64,000 bases of DNA, taken from positions 4,922,501-4,986,500 of the forward strand of contig NZ_BNEA01000015.1 in assembly GCF_016860525.1 (NCBI RefSeq), written 5' to 3'. Both the position numbers and the translations under genes were made by a program. The notes beneath the pieces are model-generated. The model searched no databases. It saw only the letters and a program-made list of their open reading frames with translations, and was not told the origin of the DNA. Origin of the DNA: Streptomyces rubradiris (lineage in GTDB: Bacteria; Actinomycetota; Actinomycetes; Streptomycetales; Streptomycetaceae). The stretch's first letter is position 1; the number at the start of each line of letters is the position of its first letter. Shown piece by piece: positions 49,056 through 58,145 of this stretch.

Positions 49056-50395
49056 CGCCGCACCTCCCGCCTGAGCCGACGGATGTTGAACAGCATCACC
49101 GGGATCACCAGCAGCAGCAGGAACACCGAGATGGCGCTCGCGACGCCCGGCTGTCCTTCCGAGAAGCCCTTGCGGTACAGCTCCAGCGCCAGCACGTTCG
49201 CGTCGTCCTGGGAGGAGCCCGGCGCGATGATGAACACCAGGTCGAACACCTTCAGCACATTGATCATCAGCGTGACGACGACGACCGCCAGCACCGGGGC
49301 CAGCAGCGGCACGGTGACCTTGCGGAACACCTGCCACTCGGAGGCACCGTCCACCCGGGCCGCCTCCAGCAGCTCCCGGGGCACGCCCGCGAGTCCGGCC
49401 GCGATCAGCACCATCGCGAAGCCCGCCCACATCCACACGTACGCCCCGATGATCGCCGGGGTGACCAGCGCCGGGCCGAGCCAGGAGACCCCGTTGTACG
49501 GCTCCCGGAAGTTGTCCGCGGGCAGCCGCAGCCGGGCCCCGTCCGCGGCGGCGGGCAGGGTGAAGGTGCCGTCGGCGGACGCCTCGGCGGAGGCCACCAC
49601 CTTCCCGTCCTTCACCGCCTCGATCCGCATCCCGGCGTACCCCACCTCGGACGGGTCCGGGGCACCGAGCCTGCCGACGCCCTTGCCGCGGGTGAAGTCC
49701 TGCCAGGTGGTGCCGGTGACCTTGCCCGGCTCCGGCTGCGCGGCGACGGCCCGTTTCACACCGTCGGGCAACTGGTCGGGGGCCACGCCCACCAGCGGCA
49801 GGGCGACCGGCTGACCGGCGCGCACGGCGTCCTTGGTGACGAAGCCCCCGCCGTCCGCCACGAGCGGCGACTTGCGGCCCGGATGCGCCTTGGGGAACGC
49901 CGACGACTGCGCGAACGTGTCGTGCACGCCCACCCAGACCGCGTTGGCGACCCCCTTGTCCGGGTCCTGGTCGTACACCAGCCGGAAGATGATCCCGGCG
50001 GCCAGCATCGAGATCGCCATCGGCATGAAGACGACCAGCTTGAACGCCGTACCCCAGCGCACCCGTTCGGTCAGCACCGCGAAGACCAGGCCGAGCGCGG
50101 TGGCGACCGTCGGCGCGAACACCACCCAGATGACGTTGTTCTTCAGCGCGGTCCGGATGCCGTCGTCGGTGAACAGCGTCCTGTAGTTGTCGAACCCGGC
50201 GAAGCCGTCACCGGAGGCGTTCGAGAAACTGCGGACGATCGAGTACCCGATCGGGTAGACCACGAGCGCGCCGAGCAGCACCAGCGCGGGCAGCAGGAAC
50301 AGCGCTGCCACCGTCTTGCGGGTGCCGGTCACGCTCTTGCGACCGCGGGGCGCGGCGGGGCCCGGTGCGGCCCCTGCCGCCGCTGCCGACGCCAT
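49052..50395 (-). CDS. carbohydrate ABC transporter permease (MalF-like) with large external insert
   Basis: 447 residues, about 140 longer than usual for CUT1 permeases. The extra length is one block (about residues 150-305) between helices. It includes GMRIEAVKDGKVVASAEASADGTFTLPAAADGARLRL in two pieces, which looks like a carboxypeptidase-regulatory beta-sandwich. The topology places it outside the membrane, comparable in position to the P2 loop of E. coli MalF but different in sequence. The EAA loop is GVPRELLEAARVDGASEWQVFRKVTVPLLAP. It is a subunit of the sugar importer, co-transcribed between the binding protein and the second permease. Confidence 0.92.
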   Translation of the reverse strand: MASAAAAGAAPGPAAPRGRKSVTGTRKTVAALFLLPALVLLGALVVYPIGYSIVRSFSNASGDGFAGFDNYRTLFTDDGIRTALKNNVIWVVFAPTVATALGLVFAVLTERVRWGTAFKLVVFMPMAISMLAAGIIFRLVYDQDPDKGVANAVWVGVHDTFAQSSAFPKAHPGRKSPLVADGGGFVTKDAVRAGQPVALPLVGVAPDQLPDGVKRAVAAQPEPGKVTGTTWQDFTRGKGVGRLGAPDPSEVGYAGMRIEAVKDGKVVASAEASADGTFTLPAAADGARLRLPADNFREPYNGVSWLGPALVTPAIIGAYVWMWAGFAMVLIAAGLAGVPRELLEAARVDGASEWQVFRKVTVPLLAPVLAVVVVTLMINVLKVFDLVFIIAPGSSQDDANVLALELYRKGFSEGQPGVASAISVFLLLLVIPVMLFNIRRLRREVRR

Positions 50396-50402
50396 GCCTG
50401 GA

Positions 50403-51782
50403 TCAGCCCCCGTTCCCGTACGCCGCCGCCGCGTCCCGCTCCAGCTTCGCCTGGGCGCCGGCGACGTCCTCGGGGTTCCTCAGGAAGTCCTGGAGGTCCT
50501 TCCACTCGCCCTTGCCGGGCGTGCCGCCGAAGGCCTGCGGGGCCTGGTCGGACATGTCGAAGCGGAAGTCGTCACCGGCCTCGACCAGCGCCTTGGCGAT
50601 CTTGCGCTGCACCTCGTTCGGGTACGCCGACAGGGGCACGTTCTTGTTCGGGGAGAGGTAACCGCCCAGCCCGGCCTGGATGGTGGCCGCGTCCGGGGAG
50701 GCGAGGAAGGTGACCAGGGCCTGCGCCGCCTTCGAGTCCTTCAGGATCACCGCCGCGTCACCGCCGGAGACCACCGGCGCGCTGTCGCCGACCGCGGGGA
50801 AGGGGAACACCTTGGCGTCCGTGCCCACCTCGGACTCGGTCTCGCCGATGTTCACCTGCACGAAGTCGCCCTCGTAGACCATGGCCGACTTCGGCTGGTC
50901 GCCGCCGGTGAAGGTCTGGGTGACCGACTGCGGGAACTCCGTCTGCAGCGCGCCCTTCTGACCGCCCGCCAGATAGTCCTTTTTCCCCCACAGCTCGGCC
51001 AGGGTGGTCAGCGCCCGCTTGACCGAGGGGTCGGTCCACTTGATCTTGTGCTGGGCCAGCTGGTCGTACTTCTCCGGGCCCGCCTGGGACAGGTAGATGT
51101 TCTCGAACCAGTCGGTCAGCGGCCAGCCGTCCGCGCCGGCCACCGAGAACGGCGTGACCCCGGAGTCGTACACCGCCTGCGAGGCGGTCAGCAGCTCCTG
51201 CCAGGTCTTCGGTTCCTTCGCGCCCGCGTTCTCGAAGACCTGGGCGTTGTACCAGATCAGCGACTTGTTGGCGGCCTTGTAGTAGGCGCCGTACTGCTTG
51301 CCGTCGACCTTGCCGATGTCCTGCCAGCCCTGGGAGTAGTTCTCCGCCAGCTCCTTGACGGCCGCCGCCCCGAGCGGCTTGGCCCAGCCCTTGTCCACGG
51401 CCTGCTTGATGGCGCCGGGCTGCGGCAGCAGGGCGACGTCCGGCGGCTGGCCGCCCGCGATCTTCGATCCGAGGAAGTTGATGATCGGGTCCTGCGCGGG
51501 CACGAAGGTGACCGACGCGCCGGTGCGCTTCTCGAACTCGGCGAGGACCTTCTTGAAGTTGGCCTGCTCGCCGCCGGTCCAGACGGCGGACACCTCCAGC
51601 TTGGCGCCGTCCAGCTTCGGCAGGGTGACGGTGGTGCCCGTGGTCGCGCCGGTCTTTCCCCCGGTGCCCTCCTTGTCGTCGTCACCGCCGGCGCAGGCGG
51701 TGAGCGCGAGGGCCCCCGCGAGCAGGGCGGCGACCGCGGTGACGGCCCGGTGGCCCCGGAATGTGCTGCTCTTGCTGTGCAT
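50403..51782 (-). CDS. sugar-binding lipoprotein of ABC transporter
   Basis: 459 residues from ATG 51782, with GGGGAAG just upstream; a GTG in front (51785) is possible. The signal peptide ends in the lipobox ALTAC with C30. The mature part has the family 1 extracellular solute-binding fold: LEVSAVWTGGEQANFKKVLAEFEKRTG, GQPPDVALLPQPG and KTWQELLTASQAVYDSGVTPFSV. It captures a carbohydrate for the two permeases encoded downstream; the sugar cannot be told from sequence, though alpha-glucoside-type binders are the closest in style. Confidence 0.93.
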   Translation of the reverse strand: MHSKSSTFRGHRAVTAVAALLAGALALTACAGGDDDKEGTGGKTGATTGTTVTLPKLDGAKLEVSAVWTGGEQANFKKVLAEFEKRTGASVTFVPAQDPIINFLGSKIAGGQPPDVALLPQPGAIKQAVDKGWAKPLGAAAVKELAENYSQGWQDIGKVDGKQYGAYYKAANKSLIWYNAQVFENAGAKEPKTWQELLTASQAVYDSGVTPFSVAGADGWPLTDWFENIYLSQAGPEKYDQLAQHKIKWTDPSVKRALTTLAELWGKKDYLAGGQKGALQTEFPQSVTQTFTGGDQPKSAMVYEGDFVQVNIGETESEVGTDAKVFPFPAVGDSAPVVSGGDAAVILKDSKAAQALVTFLASPDAATIQAGLGGYLSPNKNVPLSAYPNEVQRKIAKALVEAGDDFRFDMSDQAPQAFGGTPGKGEWKDLQDFLRNPEDVAGAQAKLERDAAAAYGNGG

Positions 51783-51810
51783 CACTTCCCCGTTCGTTCG
51801 TTCTTCGTTG

Positions 51811-51820
51811 AACGCGCGTT
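51811..51820. promoter_or_regulatory. AACGCGCGTT palindrome in ABC promoter
   Basis: A perfect 10-bp dyad lies 29 bp before the binding-protein start, flanked by GTTGAACG direct repeats and a CGTTCGTTCGTT run. LacI-family sugar regulators often use CG-centred dyads of this type. No regulator gene is adjacent. Confidence 0.4.
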
Positions 51821-51960
51821 GAACGTAAGAACTCTGTCCCGTGCGGTCCGGTGTACGCCGGGCCGCTCCACCCGGGCAAGAGCGCCCGGGGGCCGGACCG
51901 GCGTATCGTGATCGGCTCGTAACCGGGCACGCATGCAGGGGAGTTCGCGGGGAAGAGGAG

Positions 51961-54900
51961 CTAGAGCAGGGACGGTATCTCGGCCGCCGCGACCTCGCGG
52001 GCCGCCCGCTCCACCGCGCTCGCCAGCAGGGCCAGGTCGGTCGGGCCGTTGCCCAGCTCCCGCACCGGCCGGCGGGCCGGCGGGTCGCCCGCGCGCGCCC
52101 AGTCCAGCGGGACCACCGTGGGCCGCTGGGTCGCGGTGCGCGGGATGCGCCCGGTCACCCGGCCGCCCTGGAAGCCCACGGCCGGCCCGTCCGCGTACGC
52201 CAGCCGGCCCCGCCCCGGCGCCGGCTGCTCCGGCCCCGGCTGCGGCGCGTCCAGGACGACCCGCAGGGCCGCCCGGCGGGCCGGCTCGGACTGGGCCGTA
52301 CGGCCGTCGGCCCCGGCCGCCGCGACCAGGTGCACCCCGAGCCGGTCGCCGTCCCGGGCCACCGCCTCCAGCGCCCTGATCACCGAGCCGGCGGCGGGCC
52401 GGCCCGGCGAGCCGAGCGCCGGCGAGACCAGGGCGTCCAGGTCGTCCACGACCACCACCAGCCGGGGCAACGGGGGCGCCGCCGCGGCGCGTTGGCGGGC
52501 CGCGGCGCCCGGCCGCAGCCGCAGCGTGGAGCTGGGCGGCGCCTCGATGTCACCGGAGGCCGACCCCACGGCGGGGCCGCGCTGGGCCACCATCCGGCCG
52601 GACACCTCCCGCCCCGCGTGCCAGCGGGCGAAGTCCGTCCGGCCCAGCAACTCCGCCCGGCGCTTCAGCTCGGCGCTCAGCGACTGCGCGAACTCCCGCA
52701 TTCGCACCGGGTCGTTGGCGATCAGGTGGGTGGTCACATGCGGGATGTCCGTGCACACGCGCAGACCCTCGCCCCGCCCGGCGCCCGTGCCGGCGCCGTC
52801 CCGGCCGTCGAGCAGCGCGATGGCCAGCCGGTCCGGCCGCTCGGCGGCGGCCAGCGAGGCGACCACGGTCCGCAGCAGCTCGGTACGGCCACTGCCGGCC
52901 GGGCCCTCGACGAGCAGATGCGGCCCCTCCGTCACGAGGTCGACGGTGACCGGGCCGCGCGGCCCGGCGCCGAGCACGGCCCGGGCCCGGCCGCCCGGGG
53001 ACTCGGTGTCGTCCGCCGCGTCCGCCCAGCGCGCCATCAGCGACGCCGGGGTGGCGCGGGCCAGTCCCAGCTCGTCCAGCAGCCGGGCCGCCCGCGGCAG
53101 CGGCGCGGCCACGCGCGGGTGCGGCTCACTGTCCGGGCCGTCCGGGCGCAGTGGGGCCAGCGCCCGCGCGAACCGGTCCGCCCAGGCGGCGGAGACGGCG
53201 TCCACGGTGCCGTGCGTACCCGGGCCGACCGGGCCGCCCGGCCCCATCCGCAGCAGTTGCAGCGCGGTGGCGACGTCCCCGCTGAGCAGCGCGACGGCAC
53301 CGCAGTGCCGGAAGGCGGGCGTCACCGCGCAGGCGGCCTCGTACGTCCGCGCCACGGGGGAGACGGGCGAGGCGGGCTCGGTCTCGGCGAGGCACACCAG
53401 GTGGATCCCGGCCCGCGGCCCGGCCACGGCCAGCCGGGCGAGGGCGTCCCGCAGGGCGGAACCGCCGGGGTCTCCGTCCACGACGACGACGGTGAACGGC
53501 CCTCGGGAGCCGCCGCCGGGGACGCCGACGGTGCCGGGGGTGCCGAGGGGATCACTGGCGGGGCGGCCGGAGGACTGGGTGGGGAAGCCGGAAGCGGGGA
53601 GGCCGGAGGTCCGGGCGGGCGCGCCCTGCGCGGGTACGGATATCCCTGCCGGACCGGTGAGAGCGTGCTGGGACGGGGCCCCCGCGGGGCCGGCGATCGT
53701 CCCGGTGGGTCCGGGCACTGCCCCGGCGGGTGCGGCCATGGGACCGGTGGGTCCGGGCACCGTCCCGGCGGGGCCGGTCGCTGCCCCGGCGGGTGCGGGC
53801 ATCGCTGCGGCGGGTCCGGCCCCGGTCACCGTTCCGTACGGTTCGCCCGGCGTCCCGGTGTGGTCCTCCGCCCGGCGCAGCAGTTCCTCGACACGGGCCG
53901 CGGCCTGCTCGCGGTCGTAGGCCAGCAGCAGCCGGCAGTCCTGGCCGTGGCCCGGCCGGACGTGCGGGAGCCAGCCCAGCCAGGCCCACTCCTCCGTACG
54001 GTCCGCCACCGCCCGGGAGCGGTCCGCGCTGATCAGCACGATCTCCAACAGGTCGGGGGAGTGCAGCGCGGCGAGCTGGGCCAGCACCGCGCGGGCCAGC
54101 CCGGACAGCCGGGGGCGCGGACCGGCCAGGCCCAGCGCGCCGGCCTCGCGCAGCGCGGCGGTCACCGGTACGGCGGGCAGGAGCCCCGAGCCGTCCGGCG
54201 CGCTCCGGTCGGCCGTGCCGAGCCGCACGGTCAGCGCCTCCGGGTGGCCCGGCCCGCGCTCCCACAGCCGGGGTCCCGGACCGAGCGCGGTCAGCAGCAG
54301 CGCGGCCGGGTCCGGCCAGGTGTCCGGGCGCGGTACGGCACCGGCGGCCGGCCCCCCGTCGGCGGGCCCGGGAACGGCGTCGTACGGCACGGCACCGCCC
54401 GCCTGCTCGCCGCGGCCACCGGTCAGCCGCCGGGCCCAGGCCCCGAATCCGCGTCGCCGGGCCCCTTGCGGGACGGCGGCCGGCCGGGCGGGGGCGCCGT
54501 GGACACCGGCGTCGCCGGGCAGCGGGTGGGTCCCCTGCGGCACGTCGATCCGCCCGGGACGATCGCCGTACGGCGCGTCGGCGGGCCCGAGGTGGTGGCC
54601 GTACGGCGCGTCGGGGTGCCCGGGATGGTCGCCGTACTGCGTGTAGGTCGCGCCGTCGGGTCCGGGGAGGCCGCCCGGCGGCAGGTCCGTGCCTCTGACC
54701 GGGGTGTTCTTGCGCCCGCTCGGGCGCGGGTCCTCGCCGCCGGGCGCTCCGGCGTACGCCGCTCCGGACGTCCCGCCCGGCCCGCCGGCGACGCCGAAGC
54801 GGCCCGCGTGGGTGGCGGCACCGCCGGGCACCGCGCCCGGCACACCGGAGCCCGCGCTCCTGCTCTCCACGCTCGGCGCCCCGGCCTGTCCCGGCACCAC

Positions 54901-55818
54901 CGGTGACTGCCCGAGCCGGTGATCCCGGGGCTGAGCGGCGGGGGTGTAGGAGCCGTAGGCGTGGTGCGTCTGCCCGGAGGGATGCGGAGCCCAGGCCGGA
55001 TCAGAAAGTGAACCCGGGCCCGGCACCGCATCCGGACCCGGCCCCGAACCGGAACCCGTGCCCGAGACCGAACCCGTGCCCGAGACCGAACCCGTGCCCG
55101 AAGCCGACGTCGGCCCCGGCCCCACCTCCGGTCCCGGCCCGCCACCGCCCACGCCGACCCGTACGCGGCCCTCCCCGTCCGGCACCGCCCGTACCCGTAT
55201 CCCGGCCCCGCCCGACGGAGTCACCCGCAAGGCGGACTCCCCGATCCGCAGCAGGCCCCCGGCGGGCACCCGTACCGGACGGTCCGTCACCCGCGTGCCG
55301 TCCAGGGACGTGCCGTTCGTGGAGCCGAGGTCGGCGACCGAGACCCGGCCGTCCGCGCCGACGGCGACCGCGCAGTGCAGCCGGGAGACGTCGGGATCGT
55401 CCAGCGGCACGTCCGCGTCGGCGGAGCGGCCCACGGTGATCCGCCCGCCGTGCAGCAGATGGACCCCGCCCGCGTCCGGCCCCGCCACCACGTGCAACTG
55501 CGCCGGCGCGGAGTCCAGCTCGGGATGCGGCTCGGGCTGCGCCGGCGCGCCCAGGGACAGCACGGCGCCGTCCACCAGCGGCGGCTCACCGAGCGTGCTC
55601 CGGCGCGGATCGAGCCGCTCCGCGCCCGCGTACAGCACCACGGACGCGCCGGCCTCCCGCCCCGCGCCCCCCTCGCCCGCGACCGCCCCGGCCAGCGCCG
55701 AGGCCACCGCGCCCAGCTCCGTGCCCACGGGCGCCGTGACCAGCACGTCGCGGCTCACGGCGCGGCCCCGCTGCGGGGGCGGACCGAGCGGGTCTACGAC
55801 GGTCAGCCGGATCTGCAT
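51961..55818 (-). CDS. FHA domain - FtsK/SpoIIIE-like ATPase
   Basis: 1285 residues. The N-terminus (1-100) is ubiquitin-like in style (MQIRLTVVDPLG). An FHA domain follows (about 108-185) with all phosphothreonine-reader hallmarks: VGRSADAD, S-R-L-H, and D-L-G-S-T-N-G-T. Next is a long Gly/Pro/Ser low-complexity linker (about 200-470). A degenerate ATPase-like region precedes the FtsK module, with Walker A GPAGSGRT near 975 and Walker B LVVVVDDLDAL near 1122. No membrane helix is seen. The architecture recalls EccC-type motor proteins of type VII secretion, but no other type VII secretion gene is in the window. It is divergent from the Ser/Thr kinases. Confidence 0.85.
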   Translation of the reverse strand: MQIRLTVVDPLGPPPQRGRAVSRDVLVTAPVGTELGAVASALAGAVAGEGGAGREAGASVVLYAGAERLDPRRSTLGEPPLVDGAVLSLGAPAQPEPHPELDSAPAQLHVVAGPDAGGVHLLHGGRITVGRSADADVPLDDPDVSRLHCAVAVGADGRVSVADLGSTNGTSLDGTRVTDRPVRVPAGGLLRIGESALRVTPSGGAGIRVRAVPDGEGRVRVGVGGGGPGPEVGPGPTSASGTGSVSGTGSVSGTGSGSGPGPDAVPGPGSLSDPAWAPHPSGQTHHAYGSYTPAAQPRDHRLGQSPVVPGQAGAPSVESRSAGSGVPGAVPGGAATHAGRFGVAGGPGGTSGAAYAGAPGGEDPRPSGRKNTPVRGTDLPPGGLPGPDGATYTQYGDHPGHPDAPYGHHLGPADAPYGDRPGRIDVPQGTHPLPGDAGVHGAPARPAAVPQGARRRGFGAWARRLTGGRGEQAGGAVPYDAVPGPADGGPAAGAVPRPDTWPDPAALLLTALGPGPRLWERGPGHPEALTVRLGTADRSAPDGSGLLPAVPVTAALREAGALGLAGPRPRLSGLARAVLAQLAALHSPDLLEIVLISADRSRAVADRTEEWAWLGWLPHVRPGHGQDCRLLLAYDREQAAARVEELLRRAEDHTGTPGEPYGTVTGAGPAAAMPAPAGAATGPAGTVPGPTGPMAAPAGAVPGPTGTIAGPAGAPSQHALTGPAGISVPAQGAPARTSGLPASGFPTQSSGRPASDPLGTPGTVGVPGGGSRGPFTVVVVDGDPGGSALRDALARLAVAGPRAGIHLVCLAETEPASPVSPVARTYEAACAVTPAFRHCGAVALLSGDVATALQLLRMGPGGPVGPGTHGTVDAVSAAWADRFARALAPLRPDGPDSEPHPRVAAPLPRAARLLDELGLARATPASLMARWADAADDTESPGGRARAVLGAGPRGPVTVDLVTEGPHLLVEGPAGSGRTELLRTVVASLAAAERPDRLAIALLDGRDGAGTGAGRGEGLRVCTDIPHVTTHLIANDPVRMREFAQSLSAELKRRAELLGRTDFARWHAGREVSGRMVAQRGPAVGSASGDIEAPPSSTLRLRPGAAARQRAAAAPPLPRLVVVVDDLDALVSPALGSPGRPAAGSVIRALEAVARDGDRLGVHLVAAAGADGRTAQSEPARRAALRVVLDAPQPGPEQPAPGRGRLAYADGPAVGFQGGRVTGRIPRTATQRPTVVPLDWARAGDPPARRPVRELGNGPTDLALLASAVERAAREVAAAEIPSLL
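55052..55105 (-). repeat. three 18-bp tandem repeats inside the FHA-FtsK linker
   Basis: Three 18-bp units (55052-55069, 55070-55087, 55088-55105; the last differs at two bases) encode a GTGSVS-type hexapeptide in the low-complexity linker. Length variation between strains would be expected. Confidence 0.8.
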
Positions 55819-56258
55819 CGGCGTCAGCGGTCCCTTCTGCGCGGGTCTGCGCGGGCGCGGACTTCCCCCCACCCCACACGAGCACGTCGGCCAGCGGCCG
55901 CCGGAACCGTCCCGGCGGACTGCTGCAGGCATCCTCGCACCTGCCGTCGGCAACGCGCCCGGAACCCGACGGCAAGTGATCTTGATTGGTCGGCTCTGCC
56001 CCCAAAAGTGCCGGACCCGGACCCCGCCGGCGATCAGTTGAGATCGGTCACGTCCGGCACCGGGCAACCGGAGGACCGCGACCGGCGTCTTTCCGTCGAA
56101 CCCCGCCCCGAGCGCCCCGGGGATGCCCGGGAACGCGGGGGTGGTGCCCCGTAGCACGGCACTACAGTGGGGCGGAACAGCGGGGCACCGGGCCCTCGGG
56201 ACACCGGGGACCGGATGCACCGGAAGCAAGCGACAGCAACCAGCAGGGAGCGCGTGAC
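55819..56258. promoter_or_regulatory. divergent promoter region FHA-FtsK / pkaA with nested inverted repeats
   Basis: 440 nt without a gene. A 9-bp inverted repeat (GTGCCGGAC 56008-56016, GTCCGGCAC 56052-56060) encloses a smaller one (CGATC 56031-56035, GATCG 56042-56046). TACAGT at 56163-56168 is a possible -10 box for pkaA. The long shared region suggests joint control of the FHA protein and the kinases. Confidence 0.45.
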
Positions 56259-58034
56259 GTGCGGCCAGTCGGCAGCAAGTACCTGCTTGAGGAGCCGCTC
56301 GGACGCGGCGCCACAGGCACTGTCTGGCGTGCCCGCCAGCGCGAGACGGCGGGCGCCGAGGCCGCCGTGCCCGGACAGCCGGGAGAGACGGTCGCGATCA
56401 AGGTCCTCAAGGAGGAGCTGGCGAGCGATCCGGACATCGTGATGCGCTTCCTGCGCGAGCGCTCCGTACTGCTCCGGCTCACCCACCCGAACATCGTCCG
56501 GGTCCGCGACCTGGTCGTGGAGGGCGACCTGCTGGCCCTGGTCATGGACCTGGTCGACGGTCCCGACCTGCACCGCTACCTGCGCGAGAACGGCCCCCTG
56601 ACCCCGGTCGCCGCGGCCCTGCTGACCGCGCAGATCGCCGACGCCCTCGCCGCGAGCCACGCCGACGGCGTCGTCCACCGCGACCTGAAGCCCGCCAACG
56701 TGCTGCTCATGCAGCAGGACGGCGAGATGCACCCGATGCTGACCGACTTCGGCATCGCCCGCCTCGCCGACTCCCCGGGCCTGACCCGCACCCACGAGTT
56801 CGTCGGCACCCCCGCCTACGTCGCCCCGGAGTCCGCCGAGGGCCGCCCGCAGACCTCCGCCGTGGACGTCTACGGCGCCGGCATCCTGCTGTACGAGCTG
56901 GTCACCGGCCGCCCGCCGTTCGCCGGCTCCACCGCCCTGGAGGTGCTGCACCAGCACCTGAGCGCCGAGCCGCGCCGCCCCTCCACCGTCCCGGACCCGC
57001 TGTGGACGGTCATAGAGCGCTGCCTGCGCAAGAACCCGGACGAACGGCCCGGCGCCGAGAACCTCGCGCGGGCCCTGCGGGTCGTCGCCGAGGGCGTCGG
57101 CGTGCACGCGAACGCCGCGCAGATCGCCGCGGCCGACGGCGTCGGCGCGCTCCTCGCCCCCGACCCGGCCCCGACCGCCGTCCCGGACGCGCCCGGCGCC
57201 GCCGATCCCACCCAGGTGCTGCCGGCGAACGCGCCGTCGGGGGTGTACGACCCGAACGGCGCGACCAGCGTGCTGCCGCACACCGACGGCCCGGCCGGCG
57301 CCGCCGACCCCACCGCCGTACTGCCGAACACGGGTGCGGCGGACCCCACGGCCGTGCTGCCGAACCGGGGCGCCGCGGATCCCACGGCCGTCCTGCCGCC
57401 GGTCCCGCCGAACCAGCAGGGACAGCACGGCGCGCAGGGACAGCACGGCACGCAGGGGCAGCAGCCCGAGCAGCCGCACCCCTGGCAGAACCAGCTGCGC
57501 GCCGCCCGCGACCGCAACGAGCAGACGCAGATCCGGTACCTGGACCCGGACGAGGACCCGCTGCGCCGCCGCCCCCAGCGGCAGGTCGCCCCCCGGCCCC
57601 AGCAGCAGCCGCGCCCGGCCCCCCAGCCCCGCCCGCAGCAGCCCCAGCCGCGCGGCCGGCAGCGCCCGCAGCAGGCACCGGGCCACGGCTACCCGCAGCA
57701 GCAGCCCCAGCGGTACGCCACGCCCCAGCCGCCGCAGCCCCAGCAGCCGCAGCGGTACGCGCCGCCCGCCCCGCCCGAGCCGCAGCGGCCCGCGCGCGAG
57801 CCCCGGGCGCCGCGGCAGCGCAGCGCCAATCCGATGAAGATCCCCGGGCTCGGCTGCCTGAAGGGCTGCCTGTTCACGATCGTCATCCTGATCGTCGTCA
57901 GCTGGCTGATCTGGGAGCTGACCCCGCTCCAGGACTGGATCGGCACCGGCAAGGGCTACTGGGACCAGCTGACCGACTGGGCCGGCAAGGTGGGCGGCTG
58001 GATCGACGACCTGGGCGGCTCCTCCGGGAACTGA
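56259..58034 (+). CDS. pkaA: Ser/Thr protein kinase PkaA
   Basis: 591 residues from GTG 56259 with GGGAG 8 nt upstream. The Hanks-type kinase domain (about 8-275) has the Gly loop GRGATGTV, K48 (VAIKVL), catalytic H140-R-D142 and D163-F-G. A linker follows with five T-V-L-P type motifs (T318, T336, T352, T364, T376), four of them in D-P-T-x-V-L-P context and three as exact 12-residue repeats. Then comes a Gln/Pro-rich stretch (about 385-520) and a hydrophobic segment near the C-terminus (about 537-555, CLFTIVILIVVSWLIWEL), so the kinase faces the cytoplasm. Order pkaA-pkaB-prfB is as in S. coelicolor. Confidence 0.94.
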   Translation: MRPVGSKYLLEEPLGRGATGTVWRARQRETAGAEAAVPGQPGETVAIKVLKEELASDPDIVMRFLRERSVLLRLTHPNIVRVRDLVVEGDLLALVMDLVDGPDLHRYLRENGPLTPVAAALLTAQIADALAASHADGVVHRDLKPANVLLMQQDGEMHPMLTDFGIARLADSPGLTRTHEFVGTPAYVAPESAEGRPQTSAVDVYGAGILLYELVTGRPPFAGSTALEVLHQHLSAEPRRPSTVPDPLWTVIERCLRKNPDERPGAENLARALRVVAEGVGVHANAAQIAAADGVGALLAPDPAPTAVPDAPGAADPTQVLPANAPSGVYDPNGATSVLPHTDGPAGAADPTAVLPNTGAADPTAVLPNRGAADPTAVLPPVPPNQQGQHGAQGQHGTQGQQPEQPHPWQNQLRAARDRNEQTQIRYLDPDEDPLRRRPQRQVAPRPQQQPRPAPQPRPQQPQPRGRQRPQQAPGHGYPQQQPQRYATPQPPQPQQPQRYAPPAPPEPQRPAREPRAPRQRSANPMKIPGLGCLKGCLFTIVILIVVSWLIWELTPLQDWIGTGKGYWDQLTDWAGKVGGWIDDLGGSSGN

Positions 58035-58103
58035 CCGTCAGGTTGGAGATTTGTCGACACCTGCCGGGTGATTTCCGCCTCCGCGGAGAAGGTTGGCTCG
58101 CCG

Positions 58104-58132
58104 GACGCGTAGTTTTAACGACAACACGCGTC
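58104..58132. promoter_or_regulatory. inverted repeat directly before the pkaB ribosome-binding site
   Basis: GACGCGT (58104-58110) and ACGCGTC (58126-58132) are perfect 7-bp arms around an AT-rich 15-nt spacer, ending 2 nt before TAGGAG. It could be an operator or an mRNA hairpin that affects pkaB translation. Confidence 0.4.
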
Positions 58133-58145
58133 TGTAGGAGCAGTC

